DNA of 41,063 nucleotides from Priapulus caudatus (lineage: Eukaryota; Priapulida; Priapulimorpha; Priapulimorphida; Priapulidae). Made by a program: the position numbers and the translations under genes. The notes beneath the pieces were generated by a model. The model searched no databases, was not told the origin of the DNA, and was given only the letters and a program-made list of their open reading frames with translations. Within the stretch, counting starts at the first letter, position 1. Each line of letters opens with the position of its first letter. Location: assembly GCF_000485595.1 (NCBI RefSeq), contig NW_014577080.1, forward strand, positions 158,104 to 199,166. The letters are read 5' to 3'. Positions 1 to 10,339 of this stretch are shown here, piece after piece.

Positions 1-38
<38 letters not shown>

Positions 39-98
39 GCACACACATACACACACGCGCGCGCACGCACAAACACACATACACACACACACACACAC
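1..98. repeat. (AC)n microsatellite, interrupted
   Basis: This is an AC dinucleotide array with scattered T and G interruptions, including a short CGCGCG core near 57-64. It starts at the window edge, so its true length is unknown. No coding meaning is inferred. Confidence 0.95.
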
Positions 99-925
99 GA
101 TCAGCCTCAGCACGATCGAATCCACGGCTGAATTACCGTGTATAATTAGTTGAAATGCACTGTAATTAGTGATTTCACATAAAATTATTCAAAGCACCGT
201 ACTGCAATGGAGCCGAAACAAAGGACAGCGTTCTAATGAAGAAGCTATTTTGACAGGTTGCGTGATGTCGCGACTGAATTTCTTTCGGGCTAGTATTCAT
301 TATGATAGCATCGTTTTTTAAGTTCATAGCTCCACGCTGTCCCACTAGGGAGATTGGCAAAATAAATGGCTGCAATTGAAATACTCCCACCGGTACGTCG
401 TGCTACAGCCTATCCTTCATCATTCTAATTTATAACATTGGTCGGCGGGCTAGAGGGCACTTGCAGATATAATACACATATACCGACGTGTATATGGCTA
501 TACCTATATCGGCACTATAGTTTCTTTGTAGCTCGTAAAAAGTGCTCGTTACAGAACAGAGCCATATCTCACGATGAGTAGGTTTATCGCTTACAGAAAG
601 CACTTGCTCGTTGCTTCGCTGATTTTGCGTGAATTCCTGCGTGAACGATCGTGCACCATGCAGCAAACAGAAAAAAATTCTCTTTCAGAATGCTTCCAGG
701 GCTGGCATGCTCGTATTTCCTTGCGGAAGTTGTTTTTGCATTGTGCTCGCTTAGGTCTTTCCGATGTTAAATGCGGGTAAAGATGTGTCGAAAATGCCTC
801 GAGATTTTCCTACATCTAAATATGGACGGAGCTGCTTGTGGACGTATACCTGTGAGTCAGACGCCTTTCAGAATCATCTCTTACTGATCTACACATGGTG
901 TGATAGATAATGAGCCGATGGGAAA

Positions 926-1045
926 TTCTTTTAAAAGTTTTGAGGTAAGATGATCAATTTAATAACAATTATTATATAGACTGTTCTTCTTTAAAAGTTT
1001 TGAGGTAGCATTTTTAATCTAATAACAATCATTACATTGACAAGT
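926..1045. repeat. 60-bp tandem duplication
   Basis: Two adjacent units share TTAAAAGTTTTGAGGTA at 931 and 991, exactly 60 bases apart. Each unit continues into a TAATAACAATNATTA-like stretch. The units differ by several substitutions, so the duplication is not recent. Confidence 0.85.
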
Positions 1046-1817
1046 TGTTCTTCCGATAGCCTGTTTCTTTAATAAAAAAACATGTTATCGATTTTCTTGC
1101 CATTAGCTGTCTTTGACACTCTCTGATATCTAGAAGTAGCTTAAACCAACCATTTTATTACTCTAACATTTGATTACTATAAGTAGTTTTTACGAAGCTC
1201 TAGAGAAAATTATATCTTCATATAAATTCATTCGAGATTTTTATATCTTTTCATTTTTTTAAACTGAACGTGTTATTACTTTGATTCGCGTGAAAATGAA
1301 CAGGAGTAACCCAGCGAACTCGATGGTGTATCCTGGGAAAACACGGTATGAAATTGTAATGGCACGCCTTGCTCGGGGAAATAAGTTAGACGTGTTTTCG
1401 AGACTTACCGTTAATAATTGTATTGATAAAACTATGATTATGAGAAGCACACATAGCCAGTAATGAGCATATGACCTAATGAACAAATGAACACTTTAGT
1501 AGCGATATACCAGCAGTAACAAAAGTTTTTATTATGTATTTGTGCATTCACAATAATATACAAAACTCAAAACCAAAATCAATAGACATTGAACATGAGC
1601 ATTTTATTCCACACATGAAATTTCATTGACATTACACAGTGTTCATTTTATAACAAAACGTAAATGGCATTTAAACACTCTGTAACACACAATACCGCCG
1701 CACGCACGCAATTGTGCGCAAATTCGCAGAAAGGTACAGAACTCTATATCTTCTAGTTTAGAATATAGATCTGTATTCCATATGTATGACAAAACTTTTA
1801 CGATCTCGATCCAATGC

Positions 1818-1848
1818 TCGCTATATACGAACGGTTGGTATATAGCGA
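1818..1848. other. Hairpin, 10-bp perfect stem
   Basis: TCGCTATATA at 1818-1827 is matched by its reverse complement at 1839-1848 across an 11-base loop. It could form a small stem-loop, but nothing shows a function. Confidence 0.6.
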
Positions 1849-1980
1849 CCAGAGTTATTATATACAGCTCATATTGGCCTCGATGATCGACATTCTATAA
1901 GCAGTTTTGGCGACATCTGTCGTCGGCATCTGTAATAGATTTACCATTTATTCACATAGATATTACAAATGTACGATTAT

Positions 1981-1983
1981 ACA

Positions 1984-2030
<47 letters not shown>

Positions 2031-2074
2031 CACACACACACACACACCCACGCACACCACACACACAACACACA

Positions 2075-2124
<50 letters not shown>

Positions 2125-2135
2125 CACACCACACA

Positions 2136-2198
<63 letters not shown>

Positions 2199-2206
2199 AT
2201 ATAATA

Positions 2207-2245
<39 letters not shown>
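1981..2245. repeat. Compound (AC)n-(TA)n microsatellite
   Basis: About 210 bp of AC repeats with CC, CG and AA interruptions pass directly into about 50 bp of TA repeats. Open frames through it encode only His-Thr or Cys-Val repeats and are artefacts. Confidence 0.97.
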
Positions 2246-2248
<3 letters not shown>

Positions 2249-2730
2249 TATGCATACATACATAATGTAATAGAATTACTTATATGTGGGAACTAGGGCT
2301 ACACGCCACGATATTTTCTTTGAAAAGTATAAATGATATTTTTAATATATGACCAAAATAGATAATAATGTCCCTAAAGGAAATTATAGAGAAAATATGG
2401 ATTTTTGCCATAGGTATTTATTGCCAGCGTGGTTATAATATAATAATTACATGCCATAAATGAATTTCCAGCCATAGTAGCGCGAATGCGTGTCGAATAA
2501 ATATAAATAACTATAAGTAAAATAGAAACTGCATAGTTGTACCATGTTGCCACCTCTTTATGCCAGTGGACCTCATGGTCCGCATTAGTTGTATAGTAGG
2601 CGCCCGCTCAACCAATCCGAGCACTGCAGCAATCATATGGGAATCTCCAGACGTTAAAATCGGTCGGCTAGTCTGTCGGTGCAAAACTCCCAGCAGATCG
2701 AGTCCGTGTCAGACACAATATTCTCGCCCC

Positions 2731-2829
2731 TACCTTTACTGCAGCTTACACCGTACAGCCTACCTTTACTGCAGCTTACACCGTACAGCCTACCTTTACT
2801 GCAGCTTACACCGTACAGCCTACCTTTAC
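2731..2829. repeat. 30-bp minisatellite, three identical units
   Basis: Three identical 30-bp units start at 2731, 2761 and 2791, followed by a 9-base partial unit. Each begins TACCTTTACTGCAGCTTACA. Because 30 is a multiple of three, the array stays open in one frame and would encode a 10-residue repeat, YLYCSLHRTA, within a 98-codon frame at 2560-2856. Identity of the units implies recent expansion. No spacers separate them, so this is not a CRISPR array. Confidence 0.97.
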
Positions 2830-4356
2830 ATAAGCCGTGATTGGTATTGTCACTGAATCTGGATTCATCGTTATCTTTAGTTCAGAGGCTGAATAATTAA
2901 TAAAGTAAATAGTTAGAGAGTTGATAAAGTTTCGCCAAAAGATCGATGGAGTAAACGTAAAAGTCGAGCGCTCAACTTGTCTTGTTTTAATTTATCATCC
3001 TTTTTGACAGCGTGTTGGTCTATGTTTTGGCCATTCGGACGCTCCCACCCCACGATATAGAGCATATACGCACAAACCGGTCAGCTTTTGGTCGTTGCGT
3101 GGGGTTCACGCGTACTTTCGTAGCCCGCGTGTTCGGCCGTGCGTGTGTAGTATAGGGCACAACACGAACGTACGTTTACATGCAAGGAATCGATAACCCT
3201 TCTACACTGCAAAGAATGTATAAATATATCCTATACAGCACACAGGTCCACTGGAGAATATTACTTTGCTGATCATGAAGCTTTCCCAAAGAATAAATCC
3301 GTAATAATTGAAATTAAATAAGCATTTTAACTAATTAATCTGGCGAATAGCCGTATCATCCGTTATTGAATATCTTATTGCATTTCTGTTCTTTTTACAC
3401 AACCAAAACATACTTATATCGATAGACCCGAAAGTGTAGAGAACCCCCACCTTCTTTTTCGTACTCCGCCTCTCACGCGCGCACAACAGATTGCGTGTCC
3501 ATCGCCCCATACAACGCTTACAGACAAGGGATATTGAACGCTGACCGTCCCACAGTCGATAGAAAAAACGCGCTGTACTAAGACCGTGAATAATGAGTGT
3601 CACGTCAATAGAGTCAACCTCTTTCCTGTGGCAGTGCCAAACCAAGCCGTGGTTGATCATGTAAGAAACCATCGTCTTTTCAGTCTTTTCCGATCCCCAG
3701 GGTTTGATCTGAGTAGATTTACAAAAGACTAAACTATATCGGAACGGATATTAAAGGTCGTCTATAGATGTGAGGTGAAGCTTAGCCAGCCGGTTATACC
3801 CATCCGTAACTGGAAAAAGTTTAGATAGACCGTTATAGAATGGCATCTTGCCAGTGCTCTCATGCATACGACACACAAATTGAGCTGACCAGGTTGTTGT
3901 ACGCATCACCTTAATGCCAATATGTGAGACATTTCGCCGTGTATGTATAGGTACATTTCCTTGATAATGCGCGTGACAGAATAATAGCCGCCACAGCTTG
4001 CATAATCTACAGAAATATAATACCGAATTTTAAAAGAAGGGTATAGCGCAAGTTCAGTAGGGTTTTAGTAATTCGGTAATCGATATTGGTGCAGTCAGAC
4101 AGGGATCTACATTGTTGTTGGGGTTCTGAATGGAGACACGCACGTGTCACTCGAGTTAGGTTCGATAAAGTATGCGACTGTGTGTCATTTATCTGTCAGT
4201 AACAATAAATGTAAAAATCTATTAATTCACGCGGTGCGTTTATTCATACACGTTAGTAATACTGTAGGAATCCCTTCTCCTCGAATATAGGAAAGTTAAT
4301 ATTCACACATTATTCTTAGGAGAGTCCTCGGACAGCTTGTAGGGCGCACGTATATA

Positions 4357-4388
4357 ACGAAGGTTACATATATATATGTAACCTTCGT
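4357..4388. other. Perfect 32-bp palindrome
   Basis: The half ACGAAGGTTACATATA at 4357-4372 is followed at once by its exact reverse complement at 4373-4388. There is no spacer, so the sequence could extrude as a cruciform. It is not within a larger inverted repeat that I can see. Confidence 0.9.
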
Positions 4389-5029
4389 GTGTACAAGTAG
4401 GTTTTTGCACGGATCCGTGAAACGTTGCTTTCCATACGAGCGTTAACTACATAGCCGTAACTAACGATACGTAAGCGAATTGTCAATGGACCAATAATAC
4501 AAAGTTTGAATTGAATTATAACTTGTAATTTCACTATGTATATGTCTCATGACTACACGATGATTAGTTTAAATAACGTTTTCCAGTAAAGGTATTGTAA
4601 AATACATAGAAAATAGGAAAGGAATACTCATTATTTCGGTATGTGAAAATACATTGATGGTAATTGCCGCACAGATCTGTAGAAGATGACCATAGGTTCA
4701 TCTCAATTTCAGACGTAACTTCTCTTTGCAAATTATAGCACACTAACGAATGCACGTTGGGGAATCTTTCGATAAACGCCCCCAAAACCTTTAGAACTAT
4801 TCGAATATTCCAGTGGCGTTATCGATCCCCACACTGTGAACAGTTGTTACTTGCCGCAAACGGCAGCCAATTTAAAGCATTACCAGCGTGGCGATTGAAA
4901 TGTGTATAATTTAATTTAGCGAGACTGATTGAGCCTCTGATGTTTTCGTTTTGTTTCCATGCAAAAGTAAATATAGGTCTATTGTTGATGATTGCCTCAC
5001 ATCTGCCCGACTGTCTGTGTGTCTTTTAA

Positions 5030-5181
5030 AGGCATAATAGGCCCATTGATTATACAAAGTTGACGAATGCTACAGTAACTGGCACCTTCTGTAGTTAATA
5101 AGTACATTACCTTATAGTCAAACGCGTATTAGTTTGTCCAATATCACTGCTAATTACTAAGAAATGTCTAATTGAAATCCG
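5030..5181. repeat. Left terminal inverted repeat of TTAA element
   Basis: The arm runs from AGGCATAATAGG to ATTGAAATCCG and matches the reverse complement of 5791-5942 over its whole length with roughly a dozen differences by eye. Divergence between arms indicates an old insertion. Confidence 0.9.
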
Positions 5182-5790
5182 TAAATCTGGTAATCTGGCG
5201 CCAACGCTAAATTGGTTGCCAAGCAAAATAGCCTCGAATTCGGTTAGGCAACGTCACATGTTGCTACGGGTGTTTAGCAGAGAATTGTTTGTCCTGGGAT
5301 GCTTATATACGACTAATGAGCTAGTAGAATGTATCTCTGGGTGTATTCTCGGTATTGAGGCACAAGTAAATAACCGTGGGTGCTAATGAACAGGTACCCA
5401 CATGTCTTCAATTTCAGACACAGGTGTATTCGTTTGACCAATATACGTAAATACGCGTAGTGCCGTCTGCTTTCCATGTTTAGTCTGTGGCCGTGGTTAG
5501 TCCGCGATCCTCCCATAGCGTTGGCCCCCAACACAGCCTACTTCATTATCACGAGCGTCCGTGATTCGTACGTGGATTCCACGTTCATTACAATCAGAGC
5601 TACTGTTACGTATACAGGTACGGTACTGTACTATCGCTAGCATTGCGTACGGCCGAGCGAAAATGCATGCGTGCGTGCGTTTTTGCATGCGTGCGAAAAT
5701 GTCCGGTGGACTATAAATCTGTATCACACCCGTTTCGAAGTATGCGGTTTCGAAACTGTAAACAAGTCAGTCAACTGATTTCGTGGACTG

Positions 5791-5942
5791 CGGATTTCAA
5801 TTAGACATTTCTTAGTAACCAGCAGTGATATTGGACAAACTAATACGCGTTTGGCTATAAGGTAATGTACTTATTAACTACACAAGGTGCCAGTTACTCT
5901 AGCATTCGTTAAAATTGCATAATCGATGGGCCTATTATGCCT
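5791..5942. repeat. Right terminal inverted repeat of TTAA element
   Basis: The arm starts at CGGATTTCAATTAGACATTT and ends in CCTATTATGCCT next to TTAA. It mirrors 5030-5181 with equal length, so no net insertion or deletion separates the two arms. Confidence 0.9.
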
Positions 5943-5946
5943 TTAA

Positions 5947-8900
5947 GCTTCCTCGTCATGCATTTGTTTAAAACATGCCTCGTGTATTGATTAGTGATTA
6001 CGTCCCCGTTAATAGTAAAGTAAAAAAAATATTCCACCTTTTCACAAAATGTAAGTAATTCTGTTCACTTTTTAAGGTTAAATTTCTGCATTATACTTCC
6101 TAGCTTACTATAATATTGTGCAATGTAAACATACACTCGTGACTCATACTTAGCCCATAGCAAGCAATTAATGTCAGGATCATAATATCAAATCGTCCAC
6201 GTTTTTTGGATTTTTAACTAGTTGAGAAACAATCATATCAGGTAAGAATTTGACAATACATTTATTGCCGTTAGTACTTACTTTTCATGTAAAAAAATGG
6301 CAACAAAATTTCCCAAATATACACCATAGAAAATTCGTGACGTAGTCAATTTAAGCGCGGCCGATTGTTCAAAATGGACGCGGTGCGAGGTGTATCATGA
6401 CGGAGTACCATTACGTTCTCCAAGAATTGGTTAAAATAGCCGCATGCATTACGTGGGATTACGTGATCGGGCGCGAATATAGTAGTATAAAACGTCATGG
6501 CAAAAAGCATCGAAAATTGTTACGGAAAACGCGAATGAGTGATGCCTTGACAGTGTCTGGGGGGCTAGAGAATTGCAGGCATTTTAACGCTCACGCTCTC
6601 TATTATAAGGTAGGCCCTACGTCTATTGACACGCATGACTCCGTATACGTACGATTGTCCGTACCGCGATAGAGATATTTTTCACAAAATAATCCGGTTA
6701 ATTAAAGGTCATCCGCATAATTTAGAAATGTTCGCGAATGAAAAGTATATATGTATTCAATGGTTAATCAAGTGAATCTTTGAAAGGGATTTCGGTAAAC
6801 CGGGTGAATATTTTACACGATTACGAGAACATTGAGAAACGATGGAATATCACGCACGCGTAGCGAACAGCAGATCCCGTTTAATGAACTTCGAAAGAAC
6901 TAGGATTGCGGGAGTGCACATAACACAAGTGGATTAAAATACCGAAGTCAAACAAGAATCCAAAATGGACATGTTTCGATTAGAGCATTATGTCTTCGTG
7001 AATATTAGGTATGAAATGACCCTCGGCTTTAAATTACAGGCTGGGGATCATTGTGTGTATCAGCATAATGCACATGGCAGTACAACCCTTGCCTATCTAC
7101 TTTTCTTGTTATCGAGTATAACAGTGCGATTTTCTCCCAGTTCATATAACTCGCATCTTTCGCTGCTTCTGGACGACAGAGAGTAAGATTAAATCGTTGC
7201 GTAAGAGGCGGATCGTCAGCCAGCCATCCCGTAAATAACTAATATTATTGGCTTAAGAGTACAGGCTAGAAATTCGCCTGGAGAATAAAACAGTGGATCA
7301 ATACTCTTAGGGAATTCCGGACTCTATGGATTTTCGACGCAGTAATAAGCAGTTGTTGGTGAAAATGCTCGCCGGCAGTGAGACATAACGTCTTTGGAGT
7401 TAGCTCTAAATACAGCGACTATAATATGCTCTCTGGCTTTGAATAATCCTAGATTCTTATATACCAAAAGAAAAATGTAAGTGGAAAAGAATATTTTAAA
7501 CCGCAACAGCTTCTCGACTGCCGCTAGCAGATAACTCCGTGAAAGCTTTTTTCGGGAGAAGATAGATGGTTTTACGCGTATAGCGACTATGTATTCTTAT
7601 CGCGACGTTTCCCTCTGCGCAAAACCCAACACTTCGCCTGGTGGATTCTCTCGTCAATAACTTGCATTTGGAAGGTTTAAACGGAAAGAGATTTTGCCGC
7701 GCTGTGCGATTGATTCCCGCCTAACAATCGCCGATGTATCGACTGCCGTTATGAGGCGCATGTAGAGAGCAAGATTTGTGCGCGCGTGCCTCACGCTCGG
7801 GTTCTTTTCAGCGGGACCAGCCAGTGTGAGACACGTGCAGCGATCGCGCAGCTACACTCTATATACCAGCGGAGCACGACTCCCGGATTTATTCGCTCTA
7901 GCGATTCACTGACCGCGGTGATTGAAATCCAGAACGGGCTTCGCGTTCGGTGTAGGCGGACTGTGCTCACTGCCGACTTTGTATGCTCGGAGTACAATCT
8001 AGCGAGAGGAGTGCCGCGAGTGAAAAACATGTGTTAGCTAGGGGAAAATCAATGGTCGTACAAGCAAGCATGTCGGAGTCGTGCATGCTTGTAGTACGGC
8101 GGGCGGGCGTCGATGCATGGACACGGTCGGTGTGGTGCCGCTTCCATGACCAGTGCGCGTTCGTGCACTGTGACGTCCCCACTGCGGTGATTTATTTTGT
8201 TTATCGCAACCCGTTCTCGAGAAAACCTATTTGCCGTAAGTCGCTGAATCCCAGACATTTCTTCTTCGCGAGGTGGCTGAGCGCTCGAGAAGCCTTCTTT
8301 GCTGGGCACTCTCGCGGGAAAAGCCCATTATACGAACACTTAGCACGAAAACCTGGCTTCCGTTATAGAGCGCGAACGAATCGTTAATTCCTCGGGCCTA
8401 GACTCTTTTAACGAACATTACAAGCAATCACGTCTTCGGAATCGAGAAGCGGTGATAAGTCGGCGACATGCCTTGAGGTTCGCTCGATACGAGGTTTTAA
8501 CTGGCGCGAGAAAGCGAACGAGCATTACCAGTTGTTATGGCACGATCATCGTAAAAACAAGAAGACCATCAGGTCCGATAGCCAGCTCTATATACGGATT
8601 ACCTGCACTACTTCGCGTAGCCTATATTCACGGTAAATGCGTCATTTAGTGCTGCTTACACGTGAACATACGTGTTATATATAAGGAGGCCTATATGTCG
8701 AAGATATGTGTTCTACGTGACCAAATCTAAAATCTCACAATCAGCGGCAAAGGCGCAACGACTTAACGCTCGCATTCGGCAAACGTCGCTGTTGTGAAAG
8801 CGGTGAGATTACGGGTCAATGATGGTGAAATCCAAGCGACTTGTTTTGGCGAGACAATAAAAGCACCGGCAATACGGACGTTGTTGTAATGCATATACTG

Positions 8901-9690
8901 TATCTGTAGGGTTAGGGTGCTGCTAGAACAGCCAATCAGACAAAAAGGTCGAGCAATTAAATGGGATGCGCGAGAAGAGTACACATAAAACGAATTTTTA
9001 TCGTTTGTACATAATACATCCTACATTCATAGTTTTATGTCTGTGCTATTTTCATGAAACATAAAAATGTAATAACACACTAGCAAATAATTGAACTTTT
9101 AACCCTAATGGAAATTAGTATACATTGAAAGAACCTATACATGTCAAATGTAGATTTTGTTAAAATTTCAAATAATTTTTGTATGCATCTACCAAAATTA
9201 TTACATTGCAGTTCAAAATAACGTTGCTTAACCATTTAAACATTTTCCCTCCCTTGTCTAAATTGTTTTAATTAAAACCAATAATTGACACGTAATGCGT
9301 TAATCAGGCGTGTCATATTTAAAATATGCGATGATTAAGTTTAAATCATAAAGGATTTTACAACACACAAACGCATATGGATTCTAAAGTATCGCGCAAG
9401 ATTAAGATTGTTGCGTATAGAGACAGTATCGCATTCTCACAGTAAATTAGCGCAGCGCTCCCACGGGGTTGTGATAGTGTTTTGAATGTACTAACTTTAC
9501 TGCAACGGCTTTTCAAGGATCATCCTTCTGGGCTAGTAACGTCGCGTTACTAAATTCAATTACAATTACAAATTCGTTCACAGTGGCTTCGTAGTTTAAA
9601 GAAATTTCTTTGTCGACAAGAAAGAGCAACAGTGCGTTTAACAGCTTCCTCCCTCATTGTTCTGCGAAATAGAGTATTGGCATGTCGTAA
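5947..9690. other. Non-coding stretch, no supported gene
   Basis: The longest open frame has 134 codons at 7983-8387 on the plus strand. It overlaps open minus-strand frames of 71 to 86 codons in a GC-richer patch (about 7700-8400), as expected when stop codons are rare. No domain or motif is recognisable. 8990-9400 is AT-rich. No repeats of note were seen. Confidence 0.5.
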
Positions 9691-9692
9691 GG

Positions 9693-9760
9693 CAGGATCT
9701 CTCTCTCTCTCTTTCGTTTTCTTTATATATCTCTCTCCCTCTCTCTGTCTTTCTAGCTCT
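9693..9760. repeat. (CT)n tracts
   Basis: Two CT-rich runs are separated by a short TTCGTTTTCTTTATATA segment. It is a low-complexity pyrimidine tract on the plus strand. Confidence 0.85.
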
Positions 9761-9839
9761 GTAGTACCGGCCTTCGCCGCTCTCCCGTATTAAGGGAGCC
9801 GGGTTGTTAGTTCCTTGTATCCCATGGTGCACAAACACA

Positions 9840-9894
9840 GATACACACACACACGCACACACTCACTCTCTCTCTCTCTCTCATCCATCCATCC
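9840..9894. repeat. (AC)n, (CT)n and (ATCC)n compound repeat
   Basis: Short AC, CT and ATCC arrays follow each other without unique sequence between them and lead into the GGY array. Confidence 0.85.
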
Positions 9895-9895
9895 T

Positions 9896-10052
9896 TGGTG
9901 TGGTTGGTGGTAGCGGTAGCGGAGGCGGTTGTGGTGGTGGTGGTGGTGGCGGTGGTGGTGGTGGTGGTGGCGGCGGCGGCAGCGGCGGCGGTGGCGGTGG
10001 CGGTAGCGGTAGCGGTGGTGGTACTGACGACGGTAGTTGTGGTAGTGGTGGG
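9896..10052. repeat. (GGT/GGC)n trinucleotide array
   Basis: About 150 bp of GGY triplets with scattered AGC and GAC triplets. Frames through it give polyglycine or polyvaline on the plus strand and polyproline or polyhistidine on the minus strand, so none is credible as a gene. The dense GG pairs could support two-layer G-quadruplexes. Confidence 0.93.
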
Positions 10053-10095
10053 AGGGATATTCGGTATTGATAGCAGTTGTGGTTTTCATTTTCGT

Positions 10096-10322
10096 GGGTG
10101 CGTGCAAGTGTGCATCCGTGCGTATGTGCGTATACGTACGTACGTGCGCATGTGAGTGCGTGTCTACATGCGTGCGTGTGTGCTTGCATGCAAGTGCGGG
10201 ATAGTGCGCACACGAGTACGCACGCACGTACGTAAGTGCGTGCGTGTGTGCGTGCATGCAAGTGAGGGTTCGTGTGCACACGCGTACGTGCGTATGTGCG
10301 TGTGTGCGTGCGTGTATATGTG
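10096..10322. repeat. Alternating purine-pyrimidine block with 68-bp duplication
   Basis: Almost the whole block alternates purine and pyrimidine (GTGCGTAC-like), the pattern that favours Z-DNA. Inside it, a unit beginning CGTGCGTGTGTG at 10171 recurs at 10239. Both units contain GCATGCAAGTG followed by a CACACG-AGTACG or CACACG-CGTACG stretch, so a tandem duplication of about 68 bp underlies the simple repeat. Confidence 0.85.
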
Positions 10323-10339
10323 GGAGAGCATATGCACCT

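Larger units (their letters stand above)
99..1980. other. Non-coding stretch, no supported gene
   Basis: Only open frames under 80 codons occur, on both strands and overlapping one another, and none shows a recognisable domain. The stretch is AT-rich from about 930 to 1700. It contains a 60-bp tandem duplication and a small hairpin, listed separately. I see no tRNA, splice-bounded exon series or transposon protein here. Confidence 0.6.
2262..5025. other. Non-coding stretch, no supported gene
   Basis: The longest open frame is 113 codons on the minus strand at 3331-3672, without recognisable domain, signal peptide or membrane segment. The stretch is otherwise unique sequence apart from the minisatellite and palindrome listed separately. 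Confidence 0.55.
5030..5942. mobile_element. Nonautonomous DNA transposon (TTAA, long TIR)
   Basis: A 913-bp element is bounded by 152-bp inverted repeats and flanked on both sides by TTAA (5026-5029 and 5943-5946), the target duplication expected of cut-and-paste insertion. Both ends read AGGCATAATAGGCCCAT from outside inwards. TTAA duplications are typical of the piggyBac and Kolobok superfamilies. The termini do not show a canonical piggyBac CCC start, so the superfamily is undecided. The internal 600 bp has only unrecognisable open frames under 80 codons and a GCGTGCGT stretch near 5667-5694. The element therefore carries no transposase and would depend on a copy elsewhere. Confidence 0.85.

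Noticed and set aside
940-1015. TGAGGTAG at 1000 resembles the let-7 microRNA seed
   Set aside because: Only the seed matches; the rest of let-7 is absent, no foldback partner is visible, and the word is part of a 60-bp tandem duplication.
2731-2829. Regularly repeated 30-bp units as a possible CRISPR array
   Set aside because: Units are directly adjacent with no spacers, and the context is eukaryotic.
3331-3672. 113-codon minus-strand frame with a few Cys residues
   Set aside because: Cys spacing does not fit a zinc-finger pattern and no other support exists.
7983-8387. 134-codon plus-strand frame
   Set aside because: Lies in a GC-richer patch where both strands stay open; composition is not protein-like and no motif is seen.
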